Shown here one piece after another: positions 30,550-39,510 of a stretch of DNA of 64,000 nt. Made by a program: the position numbers and the translations under genes. How positions within the stretch are numbered: the stretch's first letter is position 1; the number at the start of each line of letters is the position of its first letter. This stretch comes from an uncultured Colwellia sp. GTDB taxonomy: Bacteria; Pseudomonadota; Gammaproteobacteria; Enterobacterales; Alteromonadaceae. The stretch spans positions 1 through 64,000 of the forward strand of contig CAJXUN010000012.1 in the NCBI GenBank assembly GCA_913061475.1. The letters run 5' to 3'. The notes under the pieces were generated by a model that was not told the origin of the DNA, searched no databases, and worked only from the letters and a program-made list of their open reading frames with translations.

Positions 30550-31986
30550 TTACTTTTTATGCCAAATATCTTTAGTCAAATTAAAGTCTTTTTGCTCTTG
30601 CTCATCCGGCTGATAAGTGGGCAGTAAACCTTTGTCTTGCTGTTGATGGTAATCCTTGGTTATTTTCACCACCACACCAGAGAGCATAAATAAGGCGCTA
30701 ACATTAACTATCGTCATTAATCCTGTCGATAAATCGGCTAAAGCTATCACTTCAGGTAACGTCGCTATTGAGCCAAAGACCAACATTAATAAAAAACCAA
30801 TACGCAGAAACCATCGCCCTTGCATGTTATCCATTTTCAAGTATTTTAAATTGTTATCTGCATAGGCATAATTTGCCACAATTGAGGTAAAGGCAAATAA
30901 TAATATAGCGATAGAAATAAAGTCACTGCCCCAAGCACCGACTTGATAAGCAAGTGCTTGTTGGGTTAATTGAATACCTTGTGCTTGGCTACCGGTCTCT
31001 TTAAAAAGTAAAATCAAAATAGCGGTGCAAGAACAGATAACAATAGTATCAAAAAACACCGCCAACATTTGAATGTAACCTTGAGATACAGGATGCGGAG
31101 GAAACGGTTCAGCAGCTGCGGCGGCATTAGGTGAACTACCCATACCCGCCTCATTAGAGTACAAACCACGTTTAACTCCTTGCACAATAGCCGCACCAAC
31201 CAAGCCACTGCCGGCCTCTTTTATGCCAAACGCCGAGGCAAATATATCATTAATAACCGCTGGCACTTTTTCAATATTTAGCCAAATAACCCCTAAACAA
31301 ACCAGTATGTAAAGCAAACCCATAAAAGGTACGGTTAACTCAGCAAAACGAGCTATATTTTTTAACCCCCCCATAACAATAAAAGCCGCAGCAAACGTAA
31401 TTGCAATACCGGTATAGAATGGTTCAAAACCGTATGAGCCACTAAATGCGCTAGTGATGGAGTTTGCCTGAACGGCACTAAATACAAAGCCATAACCAAA
31501 AAACAAACATAGCGAGAATGTTATCGCTAATTTTTTATTATTTAAGCCTTTACTCATGTAATAAGCGGGACCACCACGGAAATTTCCGTTGCTGTCACGT
31601 TCTTTATAAAGTTGGCCTAAGGCACTTTCAGCAAATGCTGTTGCCATGCCTATTAAGGCAATTGCCCACATCCAAAAAACAGCACCCGCGCCGCCTAGCG
31701 AAATAGCAACCGCCACCCCCATCAAGTTTCCTGTACCAACACGGGCTGCCAACGACGTACATAAAGCTTGAAAAGAAGAAATACCATGAGTCGAACTTTT
31801 TCGGCTCGACTTTAAAATCGTAAACATATGAAAGAAGCGCCTAATTTGCAGCCCCTTCAAACGAATAGTGAACCATATACCACAAGCACTGAGCAGATAA
31901 ATTAAAATACTGCCCCATAAATAACCGTTAATAGTTCCTACCCACAACTCAATGAAACTGGGTTCAATTACACTTGGTTCTACCAC
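30550..31986 (-). CDS. Sodium:alanine symporter (AGCS family)
   Basis: Inner-membrane transporter of 478 residues with about ten hydrophobic segments. Family hallmarks include GGAGAVFWMW, GGPAYYMSKGL and GVKRGLYSNEAGMGSSPNAAAAA. AGCS proteins import alanine or glycine with sodium. A hydrophilic C-terminal tail of about 35 residues lies in the cytoplasm. It stands alone between rhlE and pntAB. TCGGAGAATAAC precedes the start. Confidence 0.9.
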   Translation of the reverse strand: MVEPSVIEPSFIELWVGTINGYLWGSILIYLLSACGIWFTIRLKGLQIRRFFHMFTILKSSRKSSTHGISSFQALCTSLAARVGTGNLMGVAVAISLGGAGAVFWMWAIALIGMATAFAESALGQLYKERDSNGNFRGGPAYYMSKGLNNKKLAITFSLCLFFGYGFVFSAVQANSITSAFSGSYGFEPFYTGIAITFAAAFIVMGGLKNIARFAELTVPFMGLLYILVCLGVIWLNIEKVPAVINDIFASAFGIKEAGSGLVGAAIVQGVKRGLYSNEAGMGSSPNAAAAAEPFPPHPVSQGYIQMLAVFFDTIVICSCTAILILLFKETGSQAQGIQLTQQALAYQVGAWGSDFISIAILLFAFTSIVANYAYADNNLKYLKMDNMQGRWFLRIGFLLMLVFGSIATLPEVIALADLSTGLMTIVNVSALFMLSGVVVKITKDYHQQQDKGLLPTYQPDEQEQKDFNLTKDIWHKK

Positions 31987-32409
31987 GTTATTCTCCGAAG
32001 GATTAGTTGTTAGTTATAACTCAGCATATTTTTAGGGTGATTAAACCTGCTACCAAGATTTACGCATGGCAAAAATCACCCTAGTGACTGCATTAAATAA
32101 CCGGTTTGAATGTTGAGCGTAATTTAAGAAGTTAAAGAAGCTATATAAAGCCGTATAAACCTTGCCGGCAGATATAACTTTTCAAGCTAAAAAATACTTT
32201 TATGATCCAAGCTGAGGTTAACTAATTAATTTTTATTTTGAATAGCTTAACAAAATTGCTTACTAGATAAATAACTTTATCACCGCCAGATAAAATAAAA
32301 CCAGCAACTACGTAAGCCGTCATAAATAATCCGCAAGGAAAAGTGCAAAAAAGCAAGGTGGAAATTTAGAAGCCAGTATTGGTATTAGCTAGCTAAAACT
32401 AATTTAATG
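31987..32409. other. Intergenic stretch upstream of the AGCS gene
   Basis: About 420 bases, strongly AT-rich, with no open frame or clear repeat. It should hold the AGCS promoter on the minus strand. Confidence 0.45.
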
Positions 32410-32414
32410 ATAAA

Positions 32415-32444
32415 AAAAATGCCGATAATGATTATCGGCATTTT
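32415..32444 (-). terminator. Terminator of pntAB
   Basis: AAAATGCCGATAAT / ATTATCGGCATTTT form a near-perfect 14-bp stem. On the minus strand it is followed by T8 and lies 32 bases after the pntB stop. Confidence 0.92.
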
Positions 32445-32475
32445 AAGTCTAACTATTTAAGTTTTAAGTGAGAAA

Positions 32476-33879
32476 CTAGAGCGCTTTAAATATTGCTTCC
32501 ACAGAGTCTTTAGCATCACCAAACAACATTTGTGTGTTGTCTTTGAAAAACAAGGGATTTTGCACACCAGCATAGCCTGTTGCCATTGAGCGTTTAAACA
32601 CCACAACATTTTTTGCTTTCCACACTTCTAATACCGGCATACCCGCAATCGGGCTAGTAGGATCTTCAGCCGCCGCGGGGTTAACCGTATCGTTAGCGCC
32701 AATAACTAGCACCACATCAGTTTCAGGGAAGTCATCATTGATTTCTTCCATACCTAAAACAATATCATAAGGCACTTTTGCTTCAGCTAATAACACGTTC
32801 ATGTGACCTGGTAATCGACCAGCTACCGGATGAATAGCAAAACGTACATCTACGCCTTTATCTTTTAAGGTTTGAGTCAATTTATAAACTGGGTATTGAG
32901 CTTGTGCTACCGCCATGCCGTAACCTGGGGCAATGATCACCGACTTCGCGCCATTTAACATATCAGCCACAGCTTCTGCGTTTATTTCAAAGTGATCGCC
33001 ATAGTCGGTATCCGTATCGATCACCACATTAGTACCAAAACCACCGGCAATCACGCTGATAAAAGAACGGTTCATCGCCTTACACATAATGTAGGAAAGA
33101 ATTGCACCTGAAGACCCTACTAACGCCCCCGTAACAATTAACAAATCATTACTCAGCATAAAACCTGCAGCCGCAGCAGCCCAACCAGAATAAGAATTAA
33201 GCATAGAAACAACCACCGGCATATCGGCGCCGCCAATTGACGCAACTAAATGCCAACCAAAAACAAAGGCAATTAAGGCCATTAAATACAGTAAATTATC
33301 ACCACCACCTTGCTGAACAAAAAGCACCATCAAGACAAAGGATAAAACACCAGCGGCTAAATTTAACTTATGACGATGAGGCAGCATTAACGCGGCTGAA
33401 TTAATAATGCCACGTAACTTACCAAAGGCAACAATCGAGCCGGTAAAGGTTACCGCGCCAATAAACACACCAAGAAACACTTCCACTAAATGGATATTAG
33501 TCGCCATTTGCTGACTGTCGGTAAAGTTGGCCATTACAGAATGGTCCATTTCAAAGTAACTATTGAAACCCACCAATACCGCAGCTAAACCAACAAAACT
33601 GTGCAAAATAGCCACTAACTCTGGCATTTGCGTCATTTCAACTTTTTTCGCCAACTGCAAACCGATAGTTGCACCAATGAGCATAGTTACTAAAATTATC
33701 CAAACATTGTCGACACGGGGATCAGCAATGGTGGCAATAAGCGCAATAGCCATACCGACAATACCGTACCAATTACCCGTTTCTGCGGTTTGCTGCTTAC
33801 TCAATCCCGACAAACTAAAAATAAACAATAACGCAGCTAAAATATAAGCAGCACTGATTAAACCTTGAGAAAATTCCAT
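32476..33879 (-). CDS. pntB: NAD(P) transhydrogenase subunit beta
   Basis: Membrane subunit of 467 residues. About nine hydrophobic segments come first, then the NADP-binding dIII domain from about 290 ([14 protein letters not shown] and [20 protein letters not shown]). With PntA it uses the proton gradient to reduce NADP+ with NADH. The gene starts 10 bases after pntA ends, the standard two-gene operon. Confidence 0.95.
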   Translation of the reverse strand: MEFSQGLISAAYILAALLFIFSLSGLSKQQTAETGNWYGIVGMAIALIATIADPRVDNVWIILVTMLIGATIGLQLAKKVEMTQMPELVAILHSFVGLAAVLVGFNSYFEMDHSVMANFTDSQQMATNIHLVEVFLGVFIGAVTFTGSIVAFGKLRGIINSAALMLPHRHKLNLAAGVLSFVLMVLFVQQGGGDNLLYLMALIAFVFGWHLVASIGGADMPVVVSMLNSYSGWAAAAAGFMLSNDLLIVTGALVGSSGAILSYIMCKAMNRSFISVIAGGFGTNVVIDTDTDYGDHFEINAEAVADMLNGAKSVIIAPGYGMAVAQAQYPVYKLTQTLKDKGVDVRFAIHPVAGRLPGHMNVLLAEAKVPYDIVLGMEEINDDFPETDVVLVIGANDTVNPAAAEDPTSPIAGMPVLEVWKAKNVVVFKRSMATGYAGVQNPLFFKDNTQMLFGDAKDSVEAIFKAL

Positions 33880-33889
33880 TACATCGCCC

Positions 33890-35428
33890 TTATTTTCTAA
33901 ACATTTTTAACATACGTTTAGTGACCACAAAGCCACCAACAATATTGATCGTCGCGATAAGTATGGCGACACCGGCGAGCACTTGAATTAACGGGTTACT
34001 ATTACCCACCTGCAAAACTGCACCAACAACGATAATGCCAGATATAGCATTAGTAACACTCATCAATGGCGTATGCAGTGAGTGACTGACATTCCAAACC
34101 ACGTTGTAACCAATAACACAGGCTAAAACAAACACCGTAAAGTGTGAGAGAAAGTCAGCCGGTGCAACACTAGCAACCCAGGCAAAAAGCAAAGCACCTG
34201 CGGCCATGAAAATATGCTTTTTCCCTTGGCTCATGGATTCTTCTTTTTTCACCTCTACCGCTTTTACTGGTTCAGCCTTCGGTTTAACTGGTGCTGCACT
34301 CACTTGAATAGGTGGTGGCGGAAAGGTAATTTCGTTGCCTTTCACAACCGTCATATTACGAATAACAACATCTTCAAAATCAATATTGAACGTGCCATTT
34401 TTTTCTTTACACAACAACTTTGCCAAACTGACTAGGTTATTGGCGTACAACTGTGACGATTGATTCGGTAGCCGAGAAACTAAGTCGGTATAGCCAATAA
34501 TTTTAACGCCATTCGCATTAACTACCTTACCTGCCTCAGTTAACTCACAATTTCCGCCCCCAGCCGCGGCTAAATCAACCACGATGCTGCCAGTTTTCAT
34601 CGACTCAACCATGGCAGTGGTAATCAATTTAGGTGCGGGCTTACCTGGGATCATCGCGGTGGTAATAATAATATCAACATCTTTTGCTTGTTCTGCAAAC
34701 AAGGCCATTTCCGCGTCGATAAAGGCTTTGCTCATTTCTTTTGCATAACCATCGCCAGAGCCGGTATCTTCAGGCTCTTCATAGTCAAGCTCAAGAAACT
34801 CAGCCCCCATACTTTCTATTTGTTCTTTCACTTCAGGGCGGGTATCAAAGGCACGGACAATAGCGCCTAAACTACTGGCTGTGCCAATAGCAGCGAGCCC
34901 TGCAACACCGGCACCAATAATCATCACTTTAGCGGGCGGCATTTTACCTGCAGCGGTTATTTGGCCAGTTAAAAAACGGCCAAAGTGATGTGTCGCTTCA
35001 ATAACGGCACGATAACCGGCAATGTTCGCCATCGAACTTAGCGCATCCATTGATTGACTGCGGGTCATTCTTGGCACCATTTCCATCGCTAACGTGGTAA
35101 TACTTTTCGCCTTTAACGCCGCTAAAATATCGTCATTTTGTGCTGGTGCAATAAAACTGATCAGATTTGCACCGTCTTTCATTAACTCGATTTCTTCAAT
35201 GCTCGGAGGATTTACTTTAAAAATAATATCGGACTGCCAAACATTTTTTTTGGTAACAACACTGGCACCCGCCTCAATAAATTCTTGATCGGTAAAACTT
35301 GCTTTAGTACCACAGCCTTTTTGTACTTGCACTTCAAAGCCCAGCTTTAACAAAGCAGCTACCGCGGTTGGCGCGCTAGCGACTCGGTTTTCACCTGATA
35401 ATGTTTCTTTCGGTATACCAATAATCAT
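33890..35428 (-). CDS. pntA: NAD(P) transhydrogenase subunit alpha
   Basis: Subunit of 512 residues, undivided as in E. coli. The NAD-binding dI domain starts [17 protein letters not shown] and has [20 protein letters not shown] as its Rossmann loop near residue 170. A linker of about 30 residues rich in Pro, Lys and Val leads to about four C-terminal membrane helices. Forms the PntA2B2 complex in the inner membrane. Confidence 0.95.
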   Translation of the reverse strand: MIIGIPKETLSGENRVASAPTAVAALLKLGFEVQVQKGCGTKASFTDQEFIEAGASVVTKKNVWQSDIIFKVNPPSIEEIELMKDGANLISFIAPAQNDDILAALKAKSITTLAMEMVPRMTRSQSMDALSSMANIAGYRAVIEATHHFGRFLTGQITAAGKMPPAKVMIIGAGVAGLAAIGTASSLGAIVRAFDTRPEVKEQIESMGAEFLELDYEEPEDTGSGDGYAKEMSKAFIDAEMALFAEQAKDVDIIITTAMIPGKPAPKLITTAMVESMKTGSIVVDLAAAGGGNCELTEAGKVVNANGVKIIGYTDLVSRLPNQSSQLYANNLVSLAKLLCKEKNGTFNIDFEDVVIRNMTVVKGNEITFPPPPIQVSAAPVKPKAEPVKAVEVKKEESMSQGKKHIFMAAGALLFAWVASVAPADFLSHFTVFVLACVIGYNVVWNVSHSLHTPLMSVTNAISGIIVVGAVLQVGNSNPLIQVLAGVAILIATINIVGGFVVTKRMLKMFRK

Positions 35429-35623
35429 AAATCACCTTTATTCATCACAAAAATTTCATCATAAAAATAGCGCTTCACAAGTGAAGTAAATAGTTTGTTT
35501 TCTTGTTTTTACTTGCGAGGTATTTCATGCAACTGAATGTTAAAATTATAATTAACTCGATTAATTAGACTAATGTTTTACCATTATTCGTTTACTTTTC
35601 ATACATCAAGCTTATTTATTTTC

Positions 35624-35660
35624 GCTATAAGCTAGCCGATATAACTTTATCGCTTATAGC
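35624..35660. promoter_or_regulatory. Inverted repeat in the pntA / carbonic-anhydrase-like divergent region
   Basis: GCTATAAGC (35624-35632) and GCTTATAGC (35652-35660) are perfect inverted 9-mers 19 bases apart, about 70 bases before the downstream gene. Could be a regulator site or part of a cruciform. The rest of the 303-base gap shows nothing else. Confidence 0.4.
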
Positions 35661-35731
35661 CCAAAGGTCTAGTTTGCTCTGTGGCGATAATAGATTAATA
35701 TATTGAAATACATGCTAATAAGGATAGAAAG

Positions 35732-36256
35732 ATGATTTATCAACTCGCTAACGTAGCGCCAAGCTTAACTGACAGCAATTTTATCGCCCCCAATGCCACA
35801 CTTATCGGTGACGTAGTGTTGGCTGAACATGCCAGTGTTTGGTTTAATGTTGTTATTCGTGCTGACATGGAAACCATCAAAATTGGTGAAAATAGCAATA
35901 TTCAAGATGGTTCGATATTACATGTTGATACAGGCTTTCCAATAACCATTGGGCGTGATGTCACCATTGGCCATAAAGTGATGCTCCATGGTTGTACCAT
36001 TGGCGATAATACCTTAGTTGGCATGAATGCCGTGGTACTTAACGGCGCTAATATAGGTAAAAATTGTTTAATTGGCGCCAACAGCTTGGTGACTGAAAAC
36101 ATGCAAGTGCCTGATGGCCATTTAGTCATGGGTTCACCGGCAAAAGTTGTCAAAGCCCTTGATGATGCGACACGCGCAATGTTTACAAAGTCTGCGATGC
36201 ATTATGTCGACAATGGTCAGCGCTATTTAAATGAATTAACTGAGGTAAAGCGCTAA
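35732..36256 (+). CDS. yrdA: Gamma-class carbonic anhydrase-like protein (YrdA family)
   Basis: Left-handed beta-helix protein of 174 residues built from hexapeptide repeats (I-G-x-x-x-x pattern across residues 15-135). The three zinc-ligand histidines of the gamma-carbonic-anhydrase fold are present at H64, H81 and H86. The family is widespread; activity has been shown for only some members. AAGGATAG precedes the ATG. It is a single gene at the left edge of the accessory region. Confidence 0.88.
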   Translation: MIYQLANVAPSLTDSNFIAPNATLIGDVVLAEHASVWFNVVIRADMETIKIGENSNIQDGSILHVDTGFPITIGRDVTIGHKVMLHGCTIGDNTLVGMNAVVLNGANIGKNCLIGANSLVTENMQVPDGHLVMGSPAKVVKALDDATRAMFTKSAMHYVDNGQRYLNELTEVKR

Positions 36257-36391
36257 CATTTAGCATTTAAATGACTTCGCCCTTTTAACTTAGCGACGGC
36301 ATTAATTAATGATCACGATACAGCTTCAATTTGATAGATTTATTTCACATCAATCACTTTTTGGGGCTGTTTTATTCACATCACTCGAGTA

Positions 36392-36556
36392 TTTCCTCCC
36401 AAGTCATGAAATGAGGAACATTTCCTCATTTCATCGAAAATAAAATTATTCACTTTACCTGCAGGTAACAAATGGCAATGGCTGTAATGATTTGTTATAA
36501 ATAGGTAAAATAAATAAGGTGGAAATATTTTTTATGTAAAAGAGGAAAGTTTCCTC
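36392..36556. repeat. Cluster of GAGGAAA / TTTCCTC palindromes at the edge of the cassette array
   Basis: ATGAAATGAGGAA (36406-36418) and its exact reverse complement (36422-36434) make a 13-bp hairpin with a 3-base loop. GAGGAAA-G-TTTCCTC (36542-36556) is a second perfect dyad, and a lone TTTCCTC is at 36392. The second dyad ends 10 bases before the first cassette junction at 36567. The rest of the 348-base gap after yrdA holds no gene. Confidence 0.7.
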
Positions 36557-36604
36557 CTATTAAGTTGTTAGGGCTTTTGCCGCACAAAACATAAGGAGTA
36601 TTAA

Positions 36605-37279
36605 ATGTCTGAAGGAGATAACAGTATGGATTTAACTGGAGCGGGAAAACTGGCTAATGCTATTCCCAAAGAAGGTTGGAAAAAATTAATTGATACCGCC
36701 TGTACAACATTTTCTGACTTAGTTGCTCCTATAACTAAAACAACTGCTGGTTTAGGAGGATTAATTCAAGCTAAGTTCGATACAATGATTGATGCACAAA
36801 AAGTTTTTGCTGCGGATGCTTTGTATAATGCGAAAGACAAGGTAGATAGGTCGGGAAAAACAATCACAGGAATTCCAAAATCTAAAGTTCTATTGCCTTC
36901 AATTGAAAATGCTTCTTTAGAATCTGATGATGGCTTAAGGGATATTTGGTCTAATTTAATTGCAAATGAAATGTTGGACGGGAGTGTACATCCTGAATTC
37001 CCTCTTGTTTTATCTAGATTAAGCTCTAACGATGCTAGTGTTTTATCTGAAATTGCTGCCAATAATAGTAAAATAACTGTTCAGTCAGCGGCAAAAGCTC
37101 TTACTGTTTCTTTAAGTATTATGGGAATTAGTTTTAGTCAGTTATTAGAAGAGCCAGCAGACTTTAGTAGAGAACACTTAGAAAGGCTTAATCTAATTCA
37201 AAAAGGAAATGGGAAATGGATGCTAACGTACTTTGGTGAAGAGTTCGTCAAAGCTGTTACAGACCCAAATTTTGAATAG
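36605..37279 (+). CDS. Cassette 1: Abi-alpha / DUF4393 family protein
   Basis: Soluble protein of 224 residues, first gene of the cassette array. The core LLPSIENASLESDDGLRDIW...NLIANEM...VHPEF is the conserved stretch of the Abi-alpha (DUF4393) family, which was named for association with abortive phage infection. A small hydrophobic patch near 40-55 may be amphipathic; no clear signal peptide. AAGGAG lies six bases before the ATG, as cassettes often carry their own ribosome site. Cargo of this kind fits a defence role, which is inferred, not shown. Confidence 0.72.
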   Translation: MSEGDNSMDLTGAGKLANAIPKEGWKKLIDTACTTFSDLVAPITKTTAGLGGLIQAKFDTMIDAQKVFAADALYNAKDKVDRSGKTITGIPKSKVLLPSIENASLESDDGLRDIWSNLIANEMLDGSVHPEFPLVLSRLSSNDASVLSEIAANNSKITVQSAAKALTVSLSIMGISFSQLLEEPADFSREHLERLNLIQKGNGKWMLTYFGEEFVKAVTDPNFE

Positions 37280-37290
37280 GCTAATTCACA

Positions 37291-37390
37291 GCCCTAACAA
37301 GTCAATTCAGCAGGACAAAAAACAGCTGGTTTTGCTCCTGCGTCGCTTATTTTAACCAACTATTTTTTGCCTCTGATTGAGGCGTTAGCT
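37291..37390 (+). other. attC site 1
   Basis: About 100 bases. R'' GCCCTAAC at 37291 and R' GTTAGCT at 37384. Inner boxes TCAATTCAG and CTGATTGA pair with one unpaired base, the extrahelical base that orients integrase on a folded attC. The middle reads GGACAAAAAACAGCTGGTTTT and shares long runs with attC 3. Confidence 0.85.
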
Positions 37391-37405
37391 TTAAATAAGG
37401 AAGTC

Positions 37406-37909
37406 ATGGTGAAATTTTCAGTAATATTAATAACGTTCATATGTATGTTTTCAATTTGTACATATGCAAATGAAGAGATAGATAAACTTACATTACCAAT
37501 AATGGAATCAATCCAAAAAGGAAAAATTAGTAATATCTTTTCGATGGCCTTTCCAAAAGATAGTCCTAGCAGAAGATATTTTTCTGACTCTGAAATTGAG
37601 CAATATGATAATAAGTTTCAAGGTAGCTTTCAGACTCTAGGTAAATCTAGTGGTTATTTTGAGTATCTTCACTCAGATATACCAGACGTATTAGTTTTAA
37701 AATATTATGTTGTTAAATTTGATGTGGAGCCTGCCATTATTAAATTCATATTATATAAACAGGATAAAGAGTGGAGAATCAACTCTTTTGCAATTGACGA
37801 TACACTTGATGATTATCTTGAGGAGTCCGCAAAGTATCGTATGGGTTCATTAAGTCATAAAGATGTCCGTGATGAAATTAAAGCTAAGCCACTCAAGCAG
37901 GAAAAATAA
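37406..37909 (+). CDS. Cassette 2: exported protein of unknown function
   Basis: A 167-residue protein starting at the ATG at 37406 (TAAGG five bases upstream), with a Sec signal peptide likely cleaved after TYA. The mature part has alternating charged and aromatic residues and ends in a lysine-rich tail. The layout (DKLTLPIMESIQKGK..., then VLKYYVVKF and WRINSFAIDD) resembles small NTF2/DUF3887-like exported proteins, but I cannot name the family. The last codons overlap the R'' box of attC 2, common for compact cassettes. Confidence 0.65.
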   Translation: MVKFSVILITFICMFSICTYANEEIDKLTLPIMESIQKGKISNIFSMAFPKDSPSRRYFSDSEIEQYDNKFQGSFQTLGKSSGYFEYLHSDIPDVLVLKYYVVKFDVEPAIIKFILYKQDKEWRINSFAIDDTLDDYLEESAKYRMGSLSHKDVRDEIKAKPLKQEK

Positions 37910-37975
37910 CAGTTGGTTAGGTTACGCTTCACATTTTAACCAACTATTATTTGCGTCTTAGTGGGGGCGTTATAA
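37881..37975 (+). other. attC site 2
   Basis: R'' region AAGCTAAG at 37881 and R' GTTATAA at 37969. Inner boxes CCACTCAAG and CTTAGTGG pair with one extra C. GTTGGTTA and TAACCAAC form an internal stem, and TTTTAACCAACTATT matches attC 1. The R'' box ends in G where AAC is expected. Confidence 0.8.
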
Positions 37976-37986
37976 ATTTCCCAAGG

Positions 37987-38391
37987 ATGGAGTTTAATTT
38001 GAAATATTTATCTTTTTTATTGTTGTATTGTTTCTCTTTATATTTTCTTATAGCTAGTAATGCAACTATTGGACTTGCTTCACATGAAAGTGAACAATGG
38101 AAATACATCTATTTATTTTGTTTCATTGGTCTAATATCAATACCAATCTCAACTGTAGTTTTTGTATTTAAAAGTAGAAGTATGGGATTAGATTATAAAA
38201 ATAGACTTCAAAAAAAACTTAATTTGTCGTTAGTTGCTATTGTCGCCTTGGTGTTCTTTGCGGAGTTGTCTTTGACGCCAAAAACGAATATTAGAATAGA
38301 TCTTTTACTAGTCATACCCGCTCTAATTGCACACGGCATTACTTTTTTAATTTTCACATTCAGTGTTAAAAAAGGTACACAAAACTTATAA
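37987..38391 (+). CDS. Cassette 3: four-helix membrane protein of unknown function
   Basis: A 134-residue integral membrane protein from the ATG at 37987. Hydrophobic segments lie at about 6-28, 40-60, 78-94 and 103-125, separated by short basic loops. No motif is recognised. AAGG abuts the ATG, so the ribosome site is unusually close; a TTG at 37951 inside attC 2 is less plausible. Small multi-TM cargo is frequent in chromosomal cassettes. Confidence 0.6.
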   Translation: MEFNLKYLSFLLLYCFSLYFLIASNATIGLASHESEQWKYIYLFCFIGLISIPISTVVFVFKSRSMGLDYKNRLQKKLNLSLVAIVALVFFAELSLTPKTNIRIDLLLVIPALIAHGITFLIFTFSVKKGTQNL

Positions 38392-38470
38392 GCTATTCAA
38401 GCGGGACAAAAAACAGTTGGTTTTTGCTCGTGGCTCGCTTATTTTATTGCCTCTTAATGAGGCGTTAGCA
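38386..38470 (+). other. attC site 3
   Basis: R'' TTATAAG at 38386 and R' GTTAGCA at 38464. Shares ACAAAAAACAG-TTGGTTTT, CGCTTATTTTA and TTGCCTCT--TGAGGCGTTAGC with attC 1. It is slightly shorter (85 bases) than the other two. Confidence 0.82.
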
Positions 38471-38477
38471 TTACTAA

Positions 38478-39275
38478 ATGGAGATTGGTGCAATTATTAA
38501 ACTGAGTAGTTACTTTTATATTAATGGTGAAACGGCTTTACATAAAAACTTTTTGTTTTGGTTTGCGACTTTATTCCCATTGATTTTAGCTTTTTGTTTT
38601 GCATATCCTTTATCACATGGACTTAAATTGTCAGGAACTGTTGAAGCGTATTCTAATTTTATTTCAATATTTAAATTACCTTTATGGATTGCGTCTGGAA
38701 GCTTGATACTCGGAGTAACAGTTAGTCGGTTCCATAGCTCAGAGCAGCGAGCTATAACAATTAAACAAAGTATAAATCAAAATAACTTTGCTAATTACTT
38801 AAACCATCGAGATCATTTTCAAAAATACCTAACCCCAATAGCTGCAAATTTTGATGTAGAAGTAGATCCTTTTAAGATATACGGCATTATTTTTAGTTCC
38901 TCTACACCATATAATGCAAACGTAAAATTGTCAGATGGAATATTTGACTTCTTTTCCGAAAAATTAGAAACAGAGTTTTGGTCAAAAATGAAATTTTCAG
39001 CGCCAAATTTCACTAATCAAGAGGTTAATATTTATTTCCCCAGATTTGCTAAATCAATTGGCATTAATGCAGAAAATATTACTCTAAGTGACTTTGAAGA
39101 ATTAAAGACATTATTAGTTAAAATTCGTAAAATATATCGCCGTGCTATGGAGTATGGAATAACTAGAGAAACATCAGAATCTTTCCAAGAAATAGAAGAA
39201 TCTGGATTTTCTATGCTAATAGGTGAGTTTAGTCAGTGGGCACATGAAAACAACTTTAAGAAGCGGTGGCCGTAA
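38478..39275 (+). CDS. Cassette 4: two-TM protein with C-terminal cytosolic domain
   Basis: A 265-residue protein with two membrane segments (about 22-45 and 62-82). It continues as SRFHSSEQRAITIKQSINQNNFANY and an alpha-rich soluble domain to the C-terminus. A pair of N-terminal helices leading into a Q/N-rich linker and cytosolic domain resembles membrane effectors seen beside retrons and other phage-defence genes, but I cannot assign a named family. The ATG is 14 bases after the junction with no ribosome site, so it may be translated leaderless or by read-through. Its stop overlaps the R'' box of its attC. Confidence 0.6.
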   Translation: MEIGAIIKLSSYFYINGETALHKNFLFWFATLFPLILAFCFAYPLSHGLKLSGTVEAYSNFISIFKLPLWIASGSLILGVTVSRFHSSEQRAITIKQSINQNNFANYLNHRDHFQKYLTPIAANFDVEVDPFKIYGIIFSSSTPYNANVKLSDGIFDFFSEKLETEFWSKMKFSAPNFTNQEVNIYFPRFAKSIGINAENITLSDFEELKTLLVKIRKIYRRAMEYGITRETSESFQEIEESGFSMLIGEFSQWAHENNFKKRWP

Positions 39276-39282
39276 TGCTAAC
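39273..39282 (+). other. R'' half of a broken attC (site 4)
   Basis: TAATGCTAAC is the exact reverse complement of GTTAGCATTA at the start of cassette 4 (38464-38473). The matching R' end is not found; IS-derived sequence follows at once, so this site was interrupted. Confidence 0.75.
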
Positions 39283-39303
39283 AAGTGACTATGGTGTCAA
39301 TTC

Positions 39304-39480
39304 TTAATTATTATTCATTTTTGGTTCCCAATAAACACCATCCCTCACCATCGAATTTAAGACCACTATCATCTTTCTCACGCACACTATAATCGCTATT
39401 TTTTCGGTTTCCAGCGGCGATTAGTCGCTAATATGTTGCTTTAAAAACCGGTTGTATTGCATCGCTGACATCATCGACAT
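39304..39480 (-). pseudogene. Decayed C-terminus of an IS110/IS1111-family transposase
   Basis: On the minus strand one frame reads MSAMQYNRFLKQHISD, a stop, then EKIAIIVCVRKMIVVLNSMV and RDGVYWEPK, ending at TAA (39304). A neighbouring frame reads RLIAAGNRK between them. Together they reproduce the C-terminal helix of IS110-type transposases (YNR..Y.RLLAAGKPKKVA...RKLL.ILN.MVRD). Stops and frameshifts make it inactive. IS1111-group elements of this family are known to insert in attC sites, and this one lies directly against a broken attC. Confidence 0.75.
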
Positions 39481-39510
39481 GAACATCGCTGTGGGTATTT
39501 GGTGATGTGA

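Larger units (their letters stand above)
36567..39282 (+). mobile_element. Integron gene-cassette array without integrase (CALIN-like)
   Basis: Four consecutive one-gene units, all on the plus strand. Each begins at GTTRnn and ends in an R'' box complementary to its own start: GTTAGGGCT with AGCCCTAAC, GTTAGCTTTAA with TTAAAGCTAAG, GTTATAA with TTATAAG, and GTTAGCATTA with TAATGCTAAC. This self-complementarity between cassette ends is the signature of cassettes excised and inserted at attC. The three complete attC sites share internal sequence, as in sedentary chromosomal integrons. No integrase gene is in the window. Confidence 0.85.
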
